Notes under the pieces: model-generated
The model's input: the letters and a program-made list of their open reading frames with translations, nothing else
Told to the model about the DNA's origin: nothing
The model's database searches: none
Part shown: piece by piece, positions 15,328-22,769 of the stretch
Position numbering within the stretch: the stretch's first letter is position 1
Layout: every line of letters starts with the position of its first letter
Source: Companilactobacillus mishanensis
GTDB taxonomy: Bacteria > Bacillota > Bacilli > Lactobacillales > Lactobacillaceae
NCBI RefSeq assembly: GCF_003946505.1
Contig: NZ_RHON01000001.1
Coordinates: 124,001-188,000, forward strand
Length of the DNA stretch: 64,000 bases
Direction: 5' to 3'
Translations under genes and position numbers: made by a program

Positions 15328-16923
15328 ATGACTGTGCAATTTATAAACAGTGAAAAGGCCGCAGAACTTATTCCTGATGACGCGACAATCGCTTTAGAGG
15401 GATTCCTAGGTTCAGATGTTGCTGAAGAAATTCTTGAAAATATGCGTAAGAGATTTGACAACGAGGGTCATCCAAAGAACCTTGAAGTATGGCATGCTTC
15501 AGGTATTGGTGATGGTAAAGATCGTGGTACAAACAACTTTGCCGCAAAAGGTATGTTAAGAAGACTAGTAGGTGGCCACTGGGCACTTGCTCCAAAATTG
15601 GAGCCACTAGTTGCTGACAATGAGTTCGAAGCTTATAACTTCCCACAAGGAGTTATGTCACAAATATTCCGTGATTCATCAGCTCATAAACCAATTCAAA
15701 TTAGTAAAGTTGGGTTAGGTACATTCGTTGACCCTGATGTTGAAGGTGGAAAATTAAACGATGCTGCTAAAAAAGATGATCTAGTTTCAAAAATGAAGAT
15801 CCATGGTGAAGACTATCTTGCATATGAAGTACCAAAGCCTAATGTGGCTATCCTCCGGGGAACATATGCTGATGAAGACGGTAATATCACCTTTGACGAT
15901 GAACCTTTGATTCTTGAATCTACATCAATCGCAATGGCTGCACATAATAATGGTGGTAAAGTCTTTGTTCAAGTTAAGAGAGTTCTAAAAAAAGGTTCAA
16001 TGAAACCTAAGGATATTAGAATTCCTGGATTGTTAGTTGATTATGTTGTAGAAACATCAGACGAATCAATGACAAGACAAAGTACTGATACTCAATTTAA
16101 CCCAGATTATGTTAACCAAGCTGTTGTTAAACCAGCTGGAGCAATTGACGTACCTTTGGATGCCAAAAAAGTTATCGCTCGTCGTGCAGCAATGTTCAAG
16201 AATGATGATGACAATATCGTTAACTACGGTATTGGTAAGTATCCTGAAACAGTTTCCCTTGTTTTGAAAGAAGAAGGATCTGCTGAAAATATTACAACTA
16301 CCGTAGAACCCGGAACATTCGGTGGTGTACCAATGGGTGGAGGAGACTTTGGCTGTGCCATTGGACCTGAAGCTACAATTGATCAACCATACATGTTCGA
16401 CTTCTATGATGGTGGTGGTATTGATATCGCCTTCCTAGGATTAGCTGAATTAGATAAGAAAGGTAACATCAACGTATCTAAGTTCGGTCCTAAGATTGCC
16501 GGTACTGGTGGTTTCGTTAACATCACTCAAAACACACCTACAGTTGTATATACTGGTACATTTATGGCCGCTGGACTTAAAGAAGAGGTCAAAGATGGTA
16601 AATTGAATATCCTTAAAGAAGGTAAATTCAATAAATTAGTTGACGCTGTTGAACAAATCACATTCTCTGGTCCTGTTGCACATCAAAATAAACAAAACGT
16701 TTATTACGTAACAGAACGTGCCGTCTTCAAGTTAGTAGATGGCGGTATTGAATTAACAGAAATCGCACCAGGAATTGATCTACAGAAGGATGTATTAGAC
16801 CATATGGACTTCAAACCTATCATTAGTGACGATTTACGTTACATGGATCCTCGTATTTTTGAAGAACCATTAATGGGTGATACAAACAACAAACCTGGCG
16901 AATCAGTTAACGTGAATGCTTAA
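15328..16923 (+). CDS. Family I acyl-CoA:carboxylate CoA-transferase (fused alpha-beta)
   Basis: Moves CoA between acyl-CoA and a free acid such as acetate, propionate, lactate or 3-oxoacid. The 531-residue chain joins the alpha and beta halves, as in propionate CoA-transferase and YdiF. The catalytic glutamate, which forms the glutamyl-CoA thioester, is Glu327 in TTTVEPGTFGGVPMGG. The C-terminal half ends in AELTEIAPGIDL-type sequence. No ATP-dependent acyl-CoA ligase is nearby, so this enzyme is the likely entry and exit point of the local acyl-CoA pathway. ATG 15328 follows AAAGGATGGGG. Substrate cannot be read from sequence. Confidence 0.88.
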   Translation: MTVQFINSEKAAELIPDDATIALEGFLGSDVAEEILENMRKRFDNEGHPKNLEVWHASGIGDGKDRGTNNFAAKGMLRRLVGGHWALAPKLEPLVADNEFEAYNFPQGVMSQIFRDSSAHKPIQISKVGLGTFVDPDVEGGKLNDAAKKDDLVSKMKIHGEDYLAYEVPKPNVAILRGTYADEDGNITFDDEPLILESTSIAMAAHNNGGKVFVQVKRVLKKGSMKPKDIRIPGLLVDYVVETSDESMTRQSTDTQFNPDYVNQAVVKPAGAIDVPLDAKKVIARRAAMFKNDDDNIVNYGIGKYPETVSLVLKEEGSAENITTTVEPGTFGGVPMGGGDFGCAIGPEATIDQPYMFDFYDGGGIDIAFLGLAELDKKGNINVSKFGPKIAGTGGFVNITQNTPTVVYTGTFMAAGLKEEVKDGKLNILKEGKFNKLVDAVEQITFSGPVAHQNKQNVYYVTERAVFKLVDGGIELTEIAPGIDLQKDVLDHMDFKPIISDDLRYMDPRIFEEPLMGDTNNKPGESVNVNA

Positions 16924-16928
16924 TAATT

Positions 16929-16971
16929 AAAAAAGCGAAAAGTCATTAAAAATGGACTTTCCGCTTTTTTT
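16929..16971. terminator. Bidirectional terminator after the CoA-transferase
   Basis: AAGCGAAAAGTC pairs with GACTTTCCGCTT (one mismatch) around a 10-base loop, with A-rich and T-rich flanks. It separates the CoA-transferase from the convergent LysR gene. Confidence 0.8.
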
Positions 16972-17896
16972 ATGGTTTTTCGATGAACTCTTCTTCATTC
17001 GAGTTTAATTTTTTAAAGTAGTTTGCGATCCACTTTTGAGTGTATCTCACTAGGTTATTTGGATATACGTCACCTAAATTGCAAAGGCTGATATCCCAAG
17101 GGAAATATGGTTCAAAGTCACGATGTTCGATATCACCAGAGTAATTTTCACCAATGGGTGCAGCGACGATACCGACAGTGTTTTCCATCTCTTGACACAT
17201 ATTAAGAATCAAGTCCCAAGAACTAGTTTGGAAAAAGAAATCCGGTGTAATGCCGCGTTGGCTGAACTTCTTTTTAACTTGGTAGGTGACCATGAAACTA
17301 TCATCTAAAGTAACAATTCTTTCTTTACCGATCTCGTCGATTGGGATTGGACCTTTACGTTCGTGGAATCGATGGTTTTGATTGAACCATACAGCAACTG
17401 AATCTTTATAAATAACGTGTTCTTGAATAGAAGGAAAAGTTGCGGGTGAAACCAAAACTGCTAGGTCGATTTCTTGCAAGATCAACATCTTTTGAAGTTC
17501 ATAAGCACCTTTTTCAACAATTTGTAAATCTATGTCAGGGTTTTCTTGGATAAACTTCGGAATTGCTCGATTAAATACAGTTGAAATTATGACGGGAGCA
17601 ATACCAACTTTGACGGTTCCACGTTTCAAAGTTGCTTTATCTCGCATACTTTTCATCATGTCATCATAGTCGGAGCTGACCTGTCTACCATGACGAATCA
17701 GATCTTCACCCAGTGGTGTTAGACCAGTAATTCGACCTTTACCACGGATAAAAATTTGGATGCCTTCTGTATCTTCAATTTCACTGATCAGTTTACTCAG
17801 TGCAGGTTGAGAAACATGTAAAATACGGGCACTTTTTGTTAAATTGAAACCATTATCAACAATAGTGATTAAATATTGAATTTGATGTATATCCAT
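16970..17896 (-). CDS. LysR-family transcriptional regulator
   Basis: A 308-residue LysR protein with the usual N-terminal helix-turn-helix (LTKSARILHVSQPALSKLISEIE) and a C-terminal effector domain. It is convergent with the CoA-transferase and divergent from an alpha/beta-hydrolase with 159 bases between. It is the only regulator inside the acyl-CoA island and may respond to an organic acid or acyl-CoA. The ligand is unknown. AAAGGTC precedes the ATG. Confidence 0.88.
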   Translation of the reverse strand: MDIHQIQYLITIVDNGFNLTKSARILHVSQPALSKLISEIEDTEGIQIFIRGKGRITGLTPLGEDLIRHGRQVSSDYDDMMKSMRDKATLKRGTVKVGIAPVIISTVFNRAIPKFIQENPDIDLQIVEKGAYELQKMLILQEIDLAVLVSPATFPSIQEHVIYKDSVAVWFNQNHRFHERKGPIPIDEIGKERIVTLDDSFMVTYQVKKKFSQRGITPDFFFQTSSWDLILNMCQEMENTVGIVAAPIGENYSGDIEHRDFEPYFPWDISLCNLGDVYPNNLVRYTQKWIANYFKKLNSNEEEFIEKP

Positions 17897-18055
17897 TTAA
17901 ATGACCTTTCTATTTAAAAATCTAATAAATAATATAAAAAGAATTATTCAATAGCTATTATCATCTCATTAAAGTATTCACTCGACAATAGAGTTTGCTG
18001 GAAATTTCACAGAATCAAAATATTTAATTTTTTTAGTCAAAAAGGAGGTAGAAAA

Positions 18056-18838
18056 ATGCAATTTATTACAAGCGATGGTGTCAAACTAGAATATGATGAT
18101 GTCGGAAAGGGGCAACCCATATTAATTATGACGGGATATGCCGGATACAAGGAAATTTGGCGTTCTCAAGTGGAGGTATTGAGCCAAAATGGATATCGTG
18201 TCATTAATTTGGATCGACGCAATCATGGTCGTTCAGAGACCACCACAAAGGGCTTAAGGATGAGCCGTCAAGGTAAGGATGTGGCCGAATTGCTGGAACA
18301 TCTGAACTTGGAAAATGTTGATATCATGGGTAATTCTATGGGTGCTGCTACTATTTGGGCTTATTGTTCCTTGTATGGCGACAGTAATTTGCACAAAGTT
18401 ATTAGTGTGGATCAATCACCAAAAATGATTTCCGAACCAGATTGGCCATATGGATTATTAGATTTGAATTGGGATAATTTTCCTAAAGCATCAGAAAGGA
18501 TGTATGCAGTTCATACTACGTATCAACGTATTAATGATGAAACATACAAAGCTGTGAAAGAGGCACAAGGAGGTAGGAAATTTGATTATACTTTGAATCG
18601 TCCATTATTGTATGATCATGCGTTTCAAGATTGGCGAGATGTGATCTCATTACTCAATATTCCAGTATTATTTATGTCAGGCGGTGAGAGTCCGTTTTGG
18701 TCACCAGAACATGCTGTCGTATCCGCAAAACTATGTCAAAACGGTGAATCCTTGATCGTGCCGGAAGCTGGTCACATAATTATGTCTGAACGTCAGGACT
18801 ACTTTAATGAAAAAATGTTAGAATTTCTTTCCGATTAG
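18056..18838 (+). CDS. Alpha/beta-hydrolase
   Basis: Soluble 260-residue hydrolase of the haloperoxidase/enol-lactonase-like group. Features are LIMTGYAGYKEIW (oxyanion region), nucleophile Ser in GNSMGA (about residue 98) and His in VPEAGHIIM. The usual acid position reads GGESPFW, so Glu may replace Asp in the triad. AAGGAGG lies 5 bases before the ATG. It is divergent from the LysR gene, suggesting that LysR controls it; it could be an ester or lactone hydrolase that supplies an acid to the CoA-transferase, or a thioesterase. These roles are inference. Confidence 0.82.
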   Translation: MQFITSDGVKLEYDDVGKGQPILIMTGYAGYKEIWRSQVEVLSQNGYRVINLDRRNHGRSETTTKGLRMSRQGKDVAELLEHLNLENVDIMGNSMGAATIWAYCSLYGDSNLHKVISVDQSPKMISEPDWPYGLLDLNWDNFPKASERMYAVHTTYQRINDETYKAVKEAQGGRKFDYTLNRPLLYDHAFQDWRDVISLLNIPVLFMSGGESPFWSPEHAVVSAKLCQNGESLIVPEAGHIIMSERQDYFNEKMLEFLSD

Positions 18839-18979
18839 AATATTACTTTTGTAAGACAAAATCGTTACTTTTTCTATAAAAGAGTGCATAAATGTCAGAT
18901 TTTATGCACTTTTCTTATATAATTGCCATTAAGGACGTGAATCTTGAAATCATGATCATGTCACATGTAATCAGTATGG

Positions 18980-18985
18980 TATAAT
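18980..18985 (+). promoter_or_regulatory. Extended -10 promoter of the HTH protein gene
   Basis: TGG followed by perfect TATAAT, 35 bases before the ATG at 19021. Confidence 0.55.
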
Positions 18986-19020
18986 TTTTGTACAAAGTTA
19001 TTAGGAGTATCAGATAAATT

Positions 19021-19404
19021 ATGAAATACACAAATGAGCAACAAACTGAAATAGCTCAATATGCAATAAAAAACGATAATGATTATAAAGCTACCGGTGA
19101 AAAATACGGCATATCTTATCAACAAGTAGCTGCTTGGGTCAGAAAGTTTAACAAGAATACTGGTGTAGCGGATAAGAGTAGTAGCAAAAAAAAGACTACA
19201 GAAAAAAAAGCAACAACTACGAAAAAAGCTTCTCAATCTAAAACTAGTAAAAAGATCAGTCCTAAAAAAAATGACAAGAAGACTTCATCATCTGTTGCAT
19301 CCAAAAAAGAAGAATCTGCCAGTACACTAGATGTATTAAGCAGACGCGATCCTGTTTTAGAGAAACAGTTGGAGGACGTTAAGCGTCGTCTTGGCTTGAT
19401 TTAA
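19021..19404 (+). CDS. HTH protein with lysine-rich linker, possibly domesticated transposase subunit
   Basis: Residues 1-45 resemble the helix-turn-helix of IS3-type OrfA transposase subunits (YTNEQQTEIAQYAI, YKATGEKYGISYQQVAAWVRKF). Residues 50-105 are low-complexity Lys/Ser/Thr, probably disordered and DNA-clinging. The C-terminus (SRRDPVLEKQLEDVKRRLGLI) is a short amphipathic helix. No OrfB and no inverted repeats are seen around it, and its own promoter and tight coupling to the next gene (11 bases) suggest a host gene. Function unknown. Confidence 0.7.
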   Translation: MKYTNEQQTEIAQYAIKNDNDYKATGEKYGISYQQVAAWVRKFNKNTGVADKSSSKKKTTEKKATTTKKASQSKTSKKISPKKNDKKTSSSVASKKEESASTLDVLSRRDPVLEKQLEDVKRRLGLI

Positions 19405-19415
19405 TAGGAGGATAA

Positions 19416-19874
19416 ATGTTCATGAAAGAAATAATATTTGTCTGTCTTGGAAATATTTGTCGGTCACCAATGGCCGAAATGATGTTTGATGATCTGATCA
19501 ACAAGGCGGATTTGAAATCGAATATTAACGTTGAATCTAGATCAACGTCAACATATGAAATCGGAAACGCCCCACATCCAGGAGCAATTTCTGAACTGAA
19601 AAGACAAAATATTCCTGTTATTGAGCATTTTGCTGAACAAATATCTGATTATGATTTTCGACATGCAGACCTTATTGTCGGAATGGACGCCCAAAACATA
19701 ATCGATCTTAAAAATATGGCACCCTCTGGTACTGAAGAAAAAATATTTAAAGCGTATGACATTTTAGATATTGATAAAGAAATTGAAGATCCTTGGTTTG
19801 ATCATAAATTTAATAGGACTTTTACCCAATTGGAAGAGGTATTACCTCAGTGGTTGGAGAAGGTCAAAGCTTAA
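19416..19874 (+). CDS. Low-molecular-weight protein tyrosine phosphatase
   Basis: Cytoplasmic phosphatase of 152 residues. The P-loop Cys10-x5-Arg16 (VCLGNICRSP) and the general-acid Asp of the DPW motif near the C-terminus are both present. AGGAGG lies 5 bases before the ATG. It probably shares a transcript with the HTH gene upstream. In this phylum such enzymes often act on tyrosine kinases of capsule synthesis, but no capsule genes are in the window, and some relatives are arsenate reductases. Confidence 0.9.
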   Translation: MFMKEIIFVCLGNICRSPMAEMMFDDLINKADLKSNINVESRSTSTYEIGNAPHPGAISELKRQNIPVIEHFAEQISDYDFRHADLIVGMDAQNIIDLKNMAPSGTEEKIFKAYDILDIDKEIEDPWFDHKFNRTFTQLEEVLPQWLEKVKA

Positions 19875-19908
19875 ACTTTCTGGAATTTATTTTCAGAAAG
19901 TTTTTTAT
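19875..19908 (+). terminator. Terminator after the phosphatase gene
   Basis: AACTTTCTG pairs with CAGAAAGTT around an 11-base loop and is followed by T6. Confidence 0.75.
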
Positions 19909-19951
19909 TTTCTGAAAAGTGGTATGTTTTTAGTAAAGGGGAGGGGTCAAT

Positions 19952-20659
19952 GTGGTTTTACATTTAGATGCTGTAACTGTAGTCATAAGATTACTGCTCG
20001 CAACGGTAATATCTGGTGTAATCGGATGGGATCGGGCGCAGAAACATCGTCCAGCTGGTATAAGAACTCATATATTAGTGTGTTTGGGTGCATGTATTAT
20101 TGCCTTAGTACAAAAAGAAATTGGCTTCGATGCCTTAGAAATAGCCAAGGTATATCCACAATATAAAGGCATAGTTCGTGCGGACGATGCTCGATTGATT
20201 GCTCAAGTTGTAAGTGGAATTGGTTTCCTTGGTGCTGGTACGATCATCGTTGAACACCATTCCATCAAAGGATTAACTACTGCAGCAAGTTTATGGGTCG
20301 TTGCCTGTTTAGGCTTAGCAGTAGGGATGGGTAACTATATCATCGCGATTGCCAGTTTTGTAGTTGTATATGGTGTAATTGCTTTTCTGAAAAGAATCGT
20401 TTCTGTCAGTCCAACAAGAAATTTAGAAATTCAATATGATAGTAAAACAGATTTCAAAAAATTTATTTCGGACTATTTTGATAAACAAGATATTACGGTA
20501 AATAATGTGAGTTTTAGGGCCAGCAAGATTGACGATAAATACGTTTATACCAACGTTTATGAGGTAAAATTACCTCATAAGATGACCTATGTAGATGTGG
20601 TCGAAGATTTATCAGGAAATGATAATATTACAAAAGTTCGAGCAATTTCACCAGGCTAA
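19952..20659 (+). CDS. MgtC/SapB family membrane protein
   Basis: A 235-residue inner-membrane protein. Residues 1-145 hold about five helices with the family signatures GVIGWDRAQKHRPAGIRTH and SGIGFLGAGTI. Residues 150-235 form a soluble domain (LEIQYDSK... VRAIS). The family is linked to magnesium limitation and membrane potential, but its biochemical role is not settled. Start is GTG at 19952 after GGGGAGGGG. No magnesium riboswitch is seen upstream. Confidence 0.88.
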   Translation: MVLHLDAVTVVIRLLLATVISGVIGWDRAQKHRPAGIRTHILVCLGACIIALVQKEIGFDALEIAKVYPQYKGIVRADDARLIAQVVSGIGFLGAGTIIVEHHSIKGLTTAASLWVVACLGLAVGMGNYIIAIASFVVVYGVIAFLKRIVSVSPTRNLEIQYDSKTDFKKFISDYFDKQDITVNNVSFRASKIDDKYVYTNVYEVKLPHKMTYVDVVEDLSGNDNITKVRAISPG

Positions 20660-20778
20660 TTTTGTAATCTTTTGAACACCTAACCTTAATCAAAAAGATA
20701 AGAATACTAGCAATCACCATTTAACTTTGGTAAAGTATTTTCCTGTGGGACAAATCAGATAAATGGGTGATTAAATAT

Positions 20779-21378
20779 ATGTTAGTTTTTCTGTTCAGTA
20801 TGTTTTTAGCAATCGTCCTTTTGACGGTATTGCTTATGATAGTTAAGCGAAATTCATTCAGAGTTGGAATTTGTTTGGGATTTGTTTTAACTGTTGGAAC
20901 TGCGATTTATATTTCTACCAATGCATCAAGGATTGAATTTACTTCGGCTTGGCCTTTTATTGAGAAAGTTCAAAAGGTTCAAGCTGATGACGATGATCGG
21001 AAGATTCAACTTTCGGTGTCGGATTTTAAAGAAGTTCAAAACGATTATGACTATGTTTCTTATACCGAACTTAGTGAAAATAACAAGTTATATCGTGGGA
21101 AGTACATTAACCAATGGGGTAAGATCAAGGATGTCATTGCTAATGACCAAGTAGGTTGACAGCTTGTCATTGATCTTCACGAGGATGAAGAGAGTAGTCC
21201 TGTGCTGGTAAGTTACCATCTTAGCGACCTAGCCAAAGAGACAAAGAACCTTAAAAAAGGTGATTTAGTGAATGTTTATGGTGAAGGCTCGAGCAGTGAA
21301 GGTAGACTTAACCAGAAAAAAATACCCATGATAGACGCACATTTTATAGAATATGAAAATAAAGGAGCAAATTCTTAA
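20779..21378 (+). pseudogene. Membrane-anchored OB-fold-like protein interrupted by in-frame TGA
   Basis: One continuous frame of about 200 codons is split by a single TGA at 21157-21159. Before it: two N-terminal membrane helices (LVFLFSMFLAIVLLTVLLMIV; VGICLGFVLTVGTAIYI) and the start of a beta-rich domain (LYRGKYINQWGKIKDVI). After it the same frame continues with protein-like sequence (QLVIDLHEDEESSPVLVSYH ... GDLVNVYGEG) for 72 codons to TAA at 21376, completing a tRNA_anti/OB-like fold. The TGA is followed by C, a leaky context. It is therefore a nonsense mutant (TGG or CGA to TGA), a readthrough gene or a sequencing error. Start is ATG 20779 rather than GTG 20767. A terminator follows. 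Confidence 0.75.
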
Positions 21379-21396
21379 TTGAATTTGCTCCTTTTG
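21361..21396. terminator. Bidirectional terminator
   Basis: AAAGGAGCAAATTC pairs perfectly with GAATTTGCTCCTTT around TTAATT. It serves the interrupted gene and the convergent hydrolase. Confidence 0.85.
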
Positions 21397-21398
21397 TA

Positions 21399-22226
21399 TT
21401 AATATCTGTGTTTATTTAACCAGTTTAAAATCTCTTGATATATTTCCCATTTTCTACTTGGTTCATTTAATATTTCATGCATCAAGAAAGGATAAACATG
21501 AATTTCTTTATCTTTGGATGAAAACTTCTGATAAATTTCTAGTGAGTCTGAAACGGGAATCAAACCATCTGCTTCACCATGTAGTAAAAGAATTGGATCA
21601 ACAACTTTATCTAAGTCTTGTTTCAAGTCTGCCGCACTATCCATCAAGGTATTCATCAAACCTACTGTAAATTCTTTAAGGTTCATTGGATCATTATTAT
21701 ACTTTGCTGTTACTCTTGGATCAGTATTTACGCCTTTTCCGAGTTGATTAGGTAAGTATTTCTCTGGATCACCATCAATTTTATCAGTAAAGGAAATTGA
21801 GAGTGGGTCAGTAGCAACGATGCCATCTACTATGCCTGGATAATTGGTAGCAACTTTCAAAACTGTGTGTCCGCCCATGCTATGACCTAACAAGAACGTT
21901 GGCAGATTTGGAAATTGAGTTTTTGCCATATCAATAACTATTTTACAATCGTCTGGTAAGTTGTTCACGCTCGTTAAATGGCCACGTTTCCCCTCAGATT
22001 TACCGTGACTTCTTTGATCGTAGCGAAATACGTTAAAATTATTCTTTTGAAGAAAACTAGTGATAGTATCATATCTACCTGAGTGTTCTGCTAAACCGTG
22101 AACGAGAACGATATTTGCAAACGGATAGTCTGCTTTATCGGTTTGTTCAAATAAGTTCAGACCCTTTGTAGATGATTCAATCATTTCCTCTGAGTGTCTA
22201 CTAAAATTATTATCAATAAAGTCCAT
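21399..22226 (-). CDS. Alpha/beta-hydrolase, monoacylglycerol lipase/lysophospholipase type
   Basis: A 275-residue soluble hydrolase of the PldB/MGL group. It has VHGLAEHSGRY (oxyanion and family motif), nucleophile Ser in LGHSMGGH, Asp in HGEADGLIP and His in PFLMHEILNEP, so the triad is complete. It likely cleaves monoacylglycerols or lysophospholipids. Single-gene unit with AGAGGG before the ATG. Confidence 0.88.
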   Translation of the reverse strand: MDFIDNNFSRHSEEMIESSTKGLNLFEQTDKADYPFANIVLVHGLAEHSGRYDTITSFLQKNNFNVFRYDQRSHGKSEGKRGHLTSVNNLPDDCKIVIDMAKTQFPNLPTFLLGHSMGGHTVLKVATNYPGIVDGIVATDPLSISFTDKIDGDPEKYLPNQLGKGVNTDPRVTAKYNNDPMNLKEFTVGLMNTLMDSAADLKQDLDKVVDPILLLHGEADGLIPVSDSLEIYQKFSSKDKEIHVYPFLMHEILNEPSRKWEIYQEILNWLNKHRY

Positions 22227-22283
22227 AAAATTACCCTCTCTTATTGGAATCGATTACATATATATTTTACTACAATGTGAATT

Positions 22284-22322
22284 CAAAATAAAAAACACCC
22301 ATCAAAATTAATTGATAGGTGT
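22284..22322 (-). terminator. Terminator of the 50-residue protein gene
   Basis: On the minus strand ACACCTATCAA pairs with TTGATGGGTGT (one G-U) and is followed by T6. Confidence 0.75.
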
Positions 22323-22429
22323 CATTTTAAAATTATCAAAAGGGTTTTGTTTAGAACTAACGATAATCATACTTTAGAAATATTGACAATTCAGGCAGGT
22401 TGTAAATATAACAAAGTAGGAGAAGTCAT

Positions 22430-22582
22430 TTATTTGTTTTCTTTTGAATCATCTGTTTTTTTAGAAGATTTCTTATCTGCAGAATCTACACGTTCTACAT
22501 TTTTTTTAACATCATCGGGAAGTGAGGCAAACTTATCAAATAAACTTCCAAAATCATTTTCACGTTTCACTGTTAAGCCCAT
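22430..22582 (-). CDS. Small acidic/basic-tailed protein, 50 aa (SPJ_0845-like)
   Basis: Too short for usual gene callers but well supported: ATG at 22582 preceded by AAAGGGG, promoter upstream, terminator downstream. It begins MGLTVKRENDFGSLFDKFAS, then LPDDVKKN, and ends in a Lys/Ser/Asp-rich tail. This recalls the short SPJ_0845-type proteins of streptococci and lactobacilli that share an FxxFAxLPD core; I recall this from memory and could not search. Function unknown. Confidence 0.7.
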   Translation of the reverse strand: MGLTVKRENDFGSLFDKFASLPDDVKKNVERVDSADKKSSKKTDDSKENK

Positions 22583-22634
22583 TGGTATCAGCCCCTTTCA
22601 GGTTAGTTTGCTTAACTACTTTTTAATTACTTAT

Positions 22635-22663
22635 ATTATAGTACGTTTCCTACCAAATCTCAA
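22635..22663 (-). promoter_or_regulatory. Promoter of the 50-residue protein gene
   Basis: On the minus strand TTGAGA (22663-22658), exactly 17 bases, perfect TATAAT (22640-22635). Confidence 0.75.
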
Positions 22664-22769
22664 TTGCTTGCAACTCATTAATAATAGATTAAAATAATAT
22701 AAGCGTATTGAATTAATTAGATAATTGTCAAAATAAAACGTCATATATATGATGAAACGAGGTATTGGC

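Noticed and set aside
21157..21159. TGA as a selenocysteine codon
   Set aside because: No SECIS-like hairpin is evident directly after it, the protein is not a redox family, and lactobacilli rarely make selenoproteins.
22347..22697. Plus-strand 116-codon ORF
   Set aside because: No ribosome site; it is antisense to the better-supported 50-residue gene with its promoter and terminator.
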